Shown here: positions 1-4,836 of the stretch, piece by piece
Numbering within the stretch: position 1 is the stretch's first letter
How the letters are laid out: each line of letters begins with the position of its first letter
Origin: Alphaproteobacteria bacterium UBA6062
GTDB lineage: Bacteria > Pseudomonadota > Alphaproteobacteria > Sneathiellales > Sneathiellaceae
Length of the DNA: 5,188 nt
Assembly: GCA_002428885.1 (NCBI GenBank)
Contig: DIYE01000175.1
Location: 1 to 5,188, forward strand
Direction of reading: 5' to 3'
The notes under the pieces: model-generated
Databases searched by the model: none
Seen by the model: only the letters and a program-made list of their open reading frames with translations
What the model was told of the DNA's origin: nothing
Position numbers and translations under genes: made by a program

Positions 1-13
1 CGGCCTTCGGTGG

Positions 14-102
14 GCCAAATCAGCCCATCTCCTACGTTGCGATGCTTGCCCGATGCGCCGCATCGCGCTGCGCAACGCGCCTTGGATATGAACTGATTTG
101 GC
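14..102. repeat. Nested inverted-repeat element downstream of rplY
   Basis: Three perfect inverted repeats sit inside one another in the noncoding stretch after rplY. The outer arms are GCCAAATCAG at 14-23 and CTGATTTGGC at 93-102. The middle arms are CGTTGCG at 35-41 and CGCAACG at 71-77. The inner arms are CGATGCG at 51-57 and CGCATCG at 59-65, around a single central C. A competing pairing, GCGATGC 39-45 with GCATCGC 60-66, also exists. The arrangement could fold as one long RNA stem-loop or extrude as a DNA cruciform. No long T-run follows on either strand, so it is not a standard intrinsic terminator. A dispersed palindromic repeat (REP/MITE-like) or a structured RNA are both possible. 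The repeats are directly visible; the class is inferred. Confidence 0.65.
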
Positions 103-149
103 TCCATCAAATGGTTCCTACCAAACGAAACATGCTCCTAGCTCCTGAC

Positions 150-794
150 TTAGGAGTCTTCTGAACTTTCTTCAGCGTCACCTTCGGCGCCTTCACCATC
201 TTCATCACCGGCATCATCGCCAGCGCCGCCGCTAGGAGCAGCAATGGTCACGACTGTGAAGTCACGATCCGTAATGGTCGGCTCTGTGCCTTTCGGAAGA
301 TCGAAATCGGAAATATGAACACTGTCGCCAATGTCAAATTTAGTCAGGTCGATTTCCAGAGACTCAGGAATATCACCGGCCGGAACCAGCATTTCAACTT
401 CGTGTCGGACAACGTTCAGAACACCGCCGCGGACCAGGCCGGCGCATTTGTCTTCGTTGAGGAAGTTCACCGGAACGTTAACCGCGATTTTGGATTTGGC
501 GGAAACGCGCAGGAAATCCACATGAACCGGGCTGTCCTTTACCGGATGCAGCTGCAGGTCGCGAGGCAGAACGTTATGTTTCGTCTTGCCCACCTGAACG
601 GTGTAAACTGTAGACATGAAAGAACCGGTATTCAGAGCTTTCACAAGCTCCTTGGTTTCCAGGGAAATGGAAACAGCTTCTTTCTTGTCACCATAGATAA
701 CCGCAGGGGTACGGCCTTCACGACGCAATGCACGGGAGGTCCCCTTTCCTACCCGGTCGCGTGTTTCTGCAATCAGAGTTGCATTTTCGCTCAT
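150..794 (-). CDS. rplY: Large-subunit ribosomal protein bL25, long (Ctc/TL5) form
   Basis: This 214-residue protein binds 5S rRNA in the large ribosomal subunit. The N-terminal 5S-binding domain is recognisable from GKGTSRALRREGRTPAVIYG (17-36) and from the VLPRDLQLHPVKDSPVHVDF stretch (75-94). Residues about 100-186 form the second, TL5/Ctc-type beta domain, with GVLNVVRHEVEMLVPAG (124-140) and FDIGDSVHISDFDLPKG (153-169). This makes it the long form rather than the roughly 94-residue E. coli form. The last 27 residues (188-214) are Gly/Ala/Ser and 12 Asp/Glu with no Lys or Arg, so probably a disordered acidic tail. The ATG is supported by a Shine-Dalgarno AGGAG (802-806) 7 nt upstream. The gene lies 94 nt after prs, with hairpins between, and is probably co-transcribed with it. 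In related genomes pth usually follows; it is not in this window. The family call is secure. Confidence 0.97.
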   Translation of the reverse strand: MSENATLIAETRDRVGKGTSRALRREGRTPAVIYGDKKEAVSISLETKELVKALNTGSFMSTVYTVQVGKTKHNVLPRDLQLHPVKDSPVHVDFLRVSAKSKIAVNVPVNFLNEDKCAGLVRGGVLNVVRHEVEMLVPAGDIPESLEIDLTKFDIGDSVHISDFDLPKGTEPTITDRDFTVVTIAAPSGGAGDDAGDEDGEGAEGDAEESSEDS

Positions 795-817
795 TTTCTA
801 ACTCCTATAAACGAGCA

Positions 818-838
818 ACACCGGGATCATCCCGGTGT
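818..838 (-). promoter_or_regulatory. Strong hairpin in the rplY leader
   Basis: A perfect 10-bp inverted repeat, ACACCGGGAT (818-827) and ATCCCGGTGT (829-838), surrounds one central base. As RNA it would give a GC-rich stem of about 8 bp with a 5-nt loop. It ends only 11 nt upstream of the rplY Shine-Dalgarno (802-806). On the minus strand the sequence after the stem is TGCTCGTTTATAGG, which is not a proper U-tract. I therefore prefer a leader structure, such as an RNA processing or stability element or a translational control hairpin, over a classical terminator. Partial termination after prs remains possible. The structure is seen; the role is inferred. Confidence 0.6.
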
Positions 839-847
839 CAGTTAAGA

Positions 848-871
848 CGCGAGCCTCCAGGGGTGCCCGCG
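848..871 (-). terminator. Second hairpin after prs, possible weak terminator or attenuator
   Basis: On the minus strand the arms CGCGGGC and GCTCGCG (7 bp, including one G-U pair) enclose a 10-nt loop. The structure begins 17 nt after the prs stop codon. The bases after the stem are TCTTAACT, so the U-tract is poor and intrinsic termination would be inefficient at best. It stands directly next to the 818-838 hairpin, giving two stem-loops in the 94-nt prs-rplY spacer. I see no convincing promoter in this spacer, which favours read-through from prs into rplY with partial attenuation or processing. Confidence 0.35.
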
Positions 872-888
872 CCGAATATCCTGTCTGA

Positions 889-1824
889 TCAATCAAACAG
901 GCTGGAAACCGAAGTTTCCTGTGAAATTCTTTTCATTGCTTCACCAATGAGCGGAGCAATGGAGATCTGACGCATCTTTGTGGAGGCTTTAAAAGCTTCC
1001 GTCGCCAGAATGCTATCCGTTGTCACCATCTCGACCAGAGCGGAATCATTGATCCGGGAAATGGCACCACCTGACAGGACACCGTGGGTTACATAGCCCG
1101 CGACCCGTTTGGCACCTTTTTCCACCAAGGCACCGGCAGCATTGCAAAGGGTACCTGCACTGTCGACAATATCGTCAACCAGAATACAGGTCTGTCCTTC
1201 CACATCACCAATGATGTTCATGACTTCGGAAACACCAGCTTTTTCACGGCGCTTATCAACGATTGCAAGATTTGCGTCAAGTCTTTTAGCAAAAGCACGG
1301 GCGCGGACAACACCGCCAACATCCGGTGATACAATGGTAATATCGCCGCCGCGGCCATATTGTTCTTCAATATCTGGTACGATAACCGGCGCAGAGAACA
1401 AGTTATCGGTGGGAATATCGAAGAAACCCTGAATCTGACCCGCATGCAGGTCAAGTGTGAGAACCCGGTCGGCCCCTGCTGTTGTTACCAGATTGGCAAC
1501 GAGTTTTGCAGATATCGGCGTCCGTGGTCCAGGTTTCCGATCCTGACGGGCATAGCCGTAATAAGGAAGAACTGCGGTGATTCGTTTTGCGGAAGACCGT
1601 TTTAACGCATCAATGCAAACCAGTAGTTCCATCAAATGGTCATTTGTTGGGAAAGATGTCGGCTGGACAATGAAAATATCTTCCCCCCGAACATTTTCAT
1701 GGATTTCGACGAAAACTTCCATATCCGAAAAACGTCGGACGGCTGCATCAGTTAAGGGAAGATCAAGGTATTTAGCGACAGCTTCCGCCAAGGGGCGATT
1801 GCTGTTTCCCGCAAGCACTTTCAT
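889..1824 (-). CDS. prs: Ribose-phosphate pyrophosphokinase (PRPP synthetase)
   Basis: This cytosolic enzyme transfers pyrophosphate from ATP to ribose 5-phosphate, giving PRPP for purine, pyrimidine, NAD, histidine and tryptophan synthesis. The 311-residue length is typical of the bacterial class I enzyme. Visible landmarks are the ATP-side loop YARQDRKPGPRTPISAK (91-107), the metal-binding DLHAGQIQGFFD segment (125-136, H127), the catalytic VDKRREK loop (189-195, K191 and R193 matching the conserved Lys/Arg pair), and the PRPP-binding CILVDDIVDSAGTL motif (213-226). The C-terminus SVSSLFD is also family-typical. The ATG is preceded by AGAGGA (1833-1838) at 8 nt spacing. A candidate promoter lies about 105 nt upstream, in a 171-nt spacer that also carries palindromes. 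No key residue is missing. Confidence 0.98.
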   Translation of the reverse strand: MKVLAGNSNRPLAEAVAKYLDLPLTDAAVRRFSDMEVFVEIHENVRGEDIFIVQPTSFPTNDHLMELLVCIDALKRSSAKRITAVLPYYGYARQDRKPGPRTPISAKLVANLVTTAGADRVLTLDLHAGQIQGFFDIPTDNLFSAPVIVPDIEEQYGRGGDITIVSPDVGGVVRARAFAKRLDANLAIVDKRREKAGVSEVMNIIGDVEGQTCILVDDIVDSAGTLCNAAGALVEKGAKRVAGYVTHGVLSGGAISRINDSALVEMVTTDSILATEAFKASTKMRQISIAPLIGEAMKRISQETSVSSLFD

Positions 1825-1886
1825 GTGAAAGGTCCTCTAAAGACAATACACTCTAGCCAACGCCAGGTCTGACATGGTCAAACAAC

Positions 1887-1907
1887 ATAAATCTGCCGGT
1901 TTCAGAT
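1887..1907. repeat. Second copy of ATAAATCTG with an inverted repeat, prs leader
   Basis: The 9-mer ATAAATCTG at 1887-1895 repeats exactly the 9-mer at 1946-1954, 59 bp away, in the prs promoter region. The last five bases of this copy also form an inverted repeat with CAGAT (ATCTG 1891-1895, CAGAT 1903-1907, 7-nt spacer). The promoter-proximal copy likewise sits in an inverted repeat with a 7-nt spacer. The pair could be two sites for one DNA-binding protein, or chance in an AT-rich leader. Confidence 0.35.
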
Positions 1908-1929
1908 CAGTACCCCGACAGCGGGCCGG

Positions 1930-1958
1930 AATTTACCAAGGAGCAATAAATCTGTAAA
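1930..1958 (-). promoter_or_regulatory. Candidate sigma70-type promoter of prs
   Basis: On the minus strand the -35 box TTTACA (1958-1953; 5 of 6 to TTGACA) is separated by exactly 17 nt from the -10 box TAAATT (1935-1930; 4 of 6 to TATAAT). Transcription would start near 1923, giving prs a leader of about 100 nt. A further TTGACC lies nearer the gene (1881-1876) but lacks a good -10 at 16-18 nt. The location, just after a candidate terminator for the upstream gene, supports this as the start of the prs-rplY unit. It is inferred from sequence match and position only. Confidence 0.5.
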
Positions 1959-1966
1959 CGATTTAT
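1946..1966. promoter_or_regulatory. Palindrome around the prs -35 box, possible operator
   Basis: ATAAATC (1946-1952) and GATTTAT (1960-1966) form a perfect 7-bp inverted repeat with a 7-nt spacer that contains the proposed -35 hexamer (1953-1958). A dimeric regulator bound here would compete with RNA polymerase. It could also simply be AT-rich upstream promoter sequence. No regulator family is identifiable from the motif alone. Confidence 0.4.
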
Positions 1967-1971
1967 ACGCG

Positions 1972-1994
1972 AAAAAATGGATGACCTGCCATTT
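1972..1994 (-). terminator. Weak intrinsic terminator after the lipoprotein gene
   Basis: On the minus strand AAATGG (1994-1989) pairs with CCATTT (1980-1975) across an 8-nt loop. The second arm runs into six consecutive T (1977-1972). The structure begins 1 nt after the TAA stop codon of the lipoprotein gene. The position and T-run are right for an intrinsic terminator, but the stem is short and mostly A-T, so efficiency is probably modest. It would separate the upstream envelope cluster from prs. Confidence 0.45.
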
Positions 1995-1995
1995 A

Positions 1996-2850
1996 TTATC
2001 CGCTTTTTTTGTTAAAGTAAGCTGGCTCTGCCTGCCTGAGCAATTTCAGGATCCCTCTCGCACCACCTTGGGCTGCAGCGCTGGCGACCGGACCCCACGG
2101 TCCGTTAAGAGTTCCAGCTCTGATTCTGTTTTTTTGTTCCACCTTGCCGACATATTCTCCGTTCCGTCTTTCCAGCTTCCAGACAATAGAAACAACCTGA
2201 GTGCCAGCCAGAGGCTTGGTGATGGAAACGGTTCCTTTTATGAGGTATGTCGCCTGCCATTGGTCCGGCAATACATCAATCCCGTATTTAACCATATGAT
2301 CCTGCATGGCAGCGGACAGAGTCTCGGAGCCATCCCCGGGTGCATCGGCAACGATTGGGACATAGACCCGCGGCTTATCAAGTTTCTCAAAATTGATACC
2401 AGAACCGCCCAGCATGATGTCTATATCACTCGCGGAATGTAGTGCTGTTGTATCAAGATCGGCTGTATCAATGGGCATACCATCGACAATCTCGCCGATT
2501 TTTCGGGTCGTCGTGAGATTGGTTTTCTCTCCCTGTGGGTCCATAACGGTCCAGATAACGTAGCTTGCCTTATCTTTTAGGAAGATTTCGCTGCTAACGT
2601 GATAACGGTTTTCCGGTTTGTCCCCTGTAAAGGCTGCAATTCCCAAATCCTGCAGTTTCTTGGCAAGCGCCACGCTCAGTTCTTCAGGTCCGTTTTGTAC
2701 AGGCTCAATATAAAGGGATGCGCGCGGACCCGGTACTATCCGGGTTCCCGATTTAACTGTTGGTTGAAAGGGGCGTTCCAGCGGTTGGCAGGCTGCAACA
2801 ATCAGAAGGGCAAAAACCGCCAGTCCGGGAATAAAATAGTTAAAGCGCAC
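1996..2850 (-). CDS. Predicted lipoprotein with two related domains, function unknown
   Basis: I do not recognise the function of this 284-residue protein. The N-terminus (R2, hydrophobic 6-18) ends in a lipobox VAAC with C21 as the predicted lipidated residue. Mature residue +2 is Gln rather than Asp, so outer-membrane delivery is more likely than inner-membrane retention. The mature part appears to hold two copies of one domain, about 43-118 and 161-243. LS-x-A followed by GI recurs with identical spacing (58-71 and 178-191), Y83 matches Y202, and W-x6-GE recurs exactly (100-108 and 224-232). The tail 244-284 is Gly/Ala-rich, then basic. The start is GTG: the codon frame upstream meets TGA with no other start between, and a weak GGTGG lies 6 nt before. 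It follows pgeF by 135 nt, and a terminator-like hairpin abuts its stop. Confidence 0.85.
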   Translation of the reverse strand: MRFNYFIPGLAVFALLIVAACQPLERPFQPTVKSGTRIVPGPRASLYIEPVQNGPEELSVALAKKLQDLGIAAFTGDKPENRYHVSSEIFLKDKASYVIWTVMDPQGEKTNLTTTRKIGEIVDGMPIDTADLDTTALHSASDIDIMLGGSGINFEKLDKPRVYVPIVADAPGDGSETLSAAMQDHMVKYGIDVLPDQWQATYLIKGTVSITKPLAGTQVVSIVWKLERRNGEYVGKVEQKNRIRAGTLNGPWGPVASAAAQGGARGILKLLRQAEPAYFNKKSG

Positions 2851-2905
2851 AGCTGGCCACCATGCCGAGCAGGCATAAGAAGAGAAAAATCACCAGATGA
2901 GGCAT
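2840..2905 (-). CDS. Possible 21-residue hydrophobic leader peptide overlapping the lipoprotein start
   Basis: A 21-codon ORF begins at ATG 2905-2903 and stops at TAA 2842-2840, 11 nt inside the downstream lipoprotein gene. A GGGA lies 6 nt before its ATG as a modest Shine-Dalgarno. The peptide is almost wholly hydrophobic (LVIFLFLCLL at 4-13) and ends with MVASC, a lipobox-like motif with Cys at 19. Only two residues follow that Cys and there is no N-terminal Lys or Arg, so a genuine lipoprotein is doubtful. A more plausible role is coupling: the downstream GTG has only a weak ribosome site, and ribosomes ending here would be placed on it. It could equally be a chance ORF. Confidence 0.3.
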   Translation of the reverse strand: MPHLVIFLFLCLLGMVASCAL

Positions 2906-2985
2906 GCTGTTTCCCGGATCAAAGTCATGACAATCGTTAAATCAAAACTTCTATACTGTATGTCGCCAGGGTGAGATCCCTTCTC

Positions 2986-3753
2986 TTAGCCCTGACGAAG
3001 CGCAATGGCCGATAGCTGACGGCCATAATCTGCTTCCCCCCTTTTATACATTCTTCGGTAGCTGAAGAAACTGCTTTCTTCGGTACAGGTATCCTGATCT
3101 ACCAGATCCGTTTTCGCGATCCCCAGATCGTCCAGCTGGCTTTTCACGAATCCGGTGAGATCGAACATATGATGGCCAGCCTTCTCTGACGGTATGAAAA
3201 ACTGTTCATTAGCAGCATCCAAGGCGAGAAAAGGTGCCGGGAAATCAGGGCCAACTTCATAGGAAATCTGCTGTATGGCCGGTCCGACGGCGGCACGGAT
3301 TGAGCTTTTCCTGGCGCCAAGCTTCTCCATGGCAGAGATAACGCGGGCTGAAATATTTCCGACCGTTCCCTTCCAGCCGGAATGAGCTGCGCCGATAACA
3401 CCGTTTTCGACATCCGCAAAAAGGATGGGAACACAGTCTGCGGTCAGGATACCAAGGGCTATCCCTGGCTGGCGCGTTACCATTGCATCAGCTTTCGGGC
3501 GTTCCCCGTCCTTAAATGGAGAGGTCACTGTGACAACGTCAGTGCTATGGATTTGATAGAGGGTTGCAAGCGCTGTTTCGTCCAGGTTCAGAAGCTGCAT
3601 GGCGATGCGTTTATTTTCAGCAACTTTTTCCGGTTCGTCGTCAGAACCGGCGCCACAATTAAGGCCTTCATACAGACCTTCTGACACGCCGTGCTTTCGC
3701 GTGAAAAACCCGTGTGCTATCAAGTCGTTTTCGAGAAGTGGGCTTTTTATCAT
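2986..3753 (-). CDS. pgeF: Peptidoglycan editing factor PgeF (YfiH/DUF152 family)
   Basis: This 255-residue protein is a full-length member of the family formerly called DUF152 or 'laccase domain'. The E. coli member YfiH removes L-serine wrongly added in place of L-alanine to UDP-MurNAc, protecting cell-wall synthesis in the cytosol. The metal-site residues are visible: H69 in YQIHSTDV (66-73), C107 in TADCVPI (104-110) and H124 in AAHSGWKG (122-129). Other family blocks are AVGPAIQQISYEVGPDF (155-171) and the C-terminal DTCTEESSFFSYRR (221-234). The ATG lies 3 nt after the methyltransferase stop, with an AGAGGA (3761-3766) inside the end of that gene at 7 nt spacing, indicating one transcript. 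The older 'multicopper oxidase' label is not supported by the fold family. Related proteins such as human LACC1 act on purine nucleosides, so the exact substrate here is inferred. Confidence 0.95.
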   Translation of the reverse strand: MIKSPLLENDLIAHGFFTRKHGVSEGLYEGLNCGAGSDDEPEKVAENKRIAMQLLNLDETALATLYQIHSTDVVTVTSPFKDGERPKADAMVTRQPGIALGILTADCVPILFADVENGVIGAAHSGWKGTVGNISARVISAMEKLGARKSSIRAAVGPAIQQISYEVGPDFPAPFLALDAANEQFFIPSEKAGHHMFDLTGFVKSQLDDLGIAKTDLVDQDTCTEESSFFSYRRMYKRGEADYGRQLSAIALRQG

Positions 3754-3756
3754 TGT

Positions 3757-4836
3757 TTAATCCTCTGCAAATCCTGCCGGCGGGGCCTGCATAGCGTGAT
3801 AAAAAGACAGGGCCTTGAACAGGGTTCCCATCCCGGAGGCGCTGACCAGTCGTTTCAGGTCAGCGGCTATTGCCTCTTTTTGCACGTCGTTTGCGGATCT
3901 GGAAAGAGCCAGTGCCCGGGCTTCGATCCCCAGTCTTTCCAGAAACCGCCCCTGTGAGGTGACCGGCAGGACATCACATGCCTCTTGTTCGGCAATTTGG
4001 ATCAGGGTTGAAAAGTCGACATGGGCGGTGATGTCCGATTGCCCCGGCTGATCCAGAGGGTCGGTAAATTGATGGTTTCTAACAGCCTGGAAACTATCGC
4101 CCACGGTCCGGTCTGTCGTCCCATAATCTACATAAAGGGCGGCTCCTCCCAGTGATCGGAGCTGTTTTGCTATCCGGCGGTGAAGGATTTCCGCCATGGG
4201 AGATGTTTCAACAATATCACCTTCCTGCAGTTCCGGCAGAACAGGAGACCGGGGAATAGTACTTTCCGTCTTGTCCAGCAAGGTAAAGGCAAAAGAATGA
4301 CCTTCGCAGGTTACGCCGCGCTCTTTCAAGGTTCCGTCCGTCAGCACATACTGGCGAATGGGCAGGGCGTCAAAAAACTCGTTGGCAATTATCAGGACCG
4401 GTCCGCTATCAAATTCAGGGATCGTCTCATGCCAGTTTATTTCATGGTCTGATAGAAGGCTCTGTTGCTTTTTTTGCAGAACAGGACTGGTTTCTACCAG
4501 ATGGATGGTCGCGGCTTTCAGAAAATCGGGGGCAAGACGGGCACTGCGCAGGGCATCTTTCATCAGGGTTCCGTTGCCGGGACCGAGTTCGATCAGGTGA
4601 AAATGGGGGGGCGTCCCAAGTTTGGTCCAACAGTCCACGCACCAGAGCCCGACCAGTTCCCCGAACATCTGGCTGATCTCCGGAGCCGTAACGAAATCTC
4701 CGTCCTTCCCGAACGGATTACGTTGTTTGTAATAGCCATATTCCGGATGGGACAGGGCCTGATCCATAAAATTATAAACGGAAACGGGGCCTGTTTCCCG
4801 GATCTGTTTCTTGAGAATGTCGGCGAGTGTACTCAT
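3757..4836 (-). CDS. SAM-dependent methyltransferase of the NDUFAF7/MidA family (COG1565)
   Basis: This 359-residue class I methyltransferase belongs to the family of mitochondrial NDUFAF7, which dimethylates an arginine of complex I subunit NDUFS2 during assembly. A bacterial substrate such as NuoD is plausible but inferred. Family blocks in order are GPVSVYNFMDQALSHPEYGYY (16-36), DGDFVTAPEISQMFGE (45-60), SAM-binding motif I LIELGPGNGT (81-90), the acidic ETSP at 115-118, ANEFFDALPIRQ (151-162), YVDYG (235-239), AHVDFSTL (271-278), QGRFLERLGI (295-304) and GMGTLFKAL (335-343). The length and all motifs look intact. The start ATG overlaps the lgt stop as ATGA, and the bases before it (CTTTCATCCAA) contain no Shine-Dalgarno, so translation probably depends on coupling to lgt. 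pgeF follows 3 nt downstream. Confidence 0.94.
   Translation of the reverse strand: MSTLADILKKQIRETGPVSVYNFMDQALSHPEYGYYKQRNPFGKDGDFVTAPEISQMFGELVGLWCVDCWTKLGTPPHFHLIELGPGNGTLMKDALRSARLAPDFLKAATIHLVETSPVLQKKQQSLLSDHEINWHETIPEFDSGPVLIIANEFFDALPIRQYVLTDGTLKERGVTCEGHSFAFTLLDKTESTIPRSPVLPELQEGDIVETSPMAEILHRRIAKQLRSLGGAALYVDYGTTDRTVGDSFQAVRNHQFTDPLDQPGQSDITAHVDFSTLIQIAEQEACDVLPVTSQGRFLERLGIEARALALSRSANDVQKEAIAADLKRLVSASGMGTLFKALSFYHAMQAPPAGFAED

Noticed and set aside
2..88. Plus-strand frame open from the left edge, rich in Arg, Cys and Ala
   Set aside because: Its codons coincide with the palindromes and it ends at TGA at once after them; more likely repeat sequence than a gene end.
3..107. Minus-strand frame open from ATG 107 to the window edge, with AGGA 8 nt upstream
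   Set aside because: It reads straight through the nested inverted repeats, does not begin like Pth (the expected neighbour), and has no recognisable domain. Symmetric repeat sequence explains the openness better.
315..845. 176-codon plus-strand ORF opposite rplY
   Set aside because: It lies almost wholly antisense to a secure bL25 gene, has no family resemblance, and runs through the leader hairpin. It is a shadow frame.
1871..1881. TTGACC as a -35 box for a second prs promoter
   Set aside because: No acceptable -10 hexamer at 16-18 nt; the nearest TAGAGT needs a 20-nt spacer.
1981..2442. 153-codon plus-strand ORF opposite the lipoprotein gene
   Set aside because: Antisense to a gene with a lipobox and internal repeat; its start falls in the terminator hairpin. 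No recognisable domain.
2953..2961. 9-bp palindrome ATACTGTAT
   Set aside because: Short and single; expected by chance in AT-rich sequence.
2906..2985. Promoter or terminator between pgeF and the lipoprotein gene
   Set aside because: A TATAGA exists on the minus strand but no -35 match lies 16-18 nt upstream, and the AGGG/CCCT stem has only 4 bp and no T-run. Unsupported either way.
2986..3753. Multicopper oxidase (laccase) activity for the pgeF product
   Set aside because: The sequence has the single His/Cys/His metal site of the YfiH family, not the multiple copper-binding motifs of true laccases.
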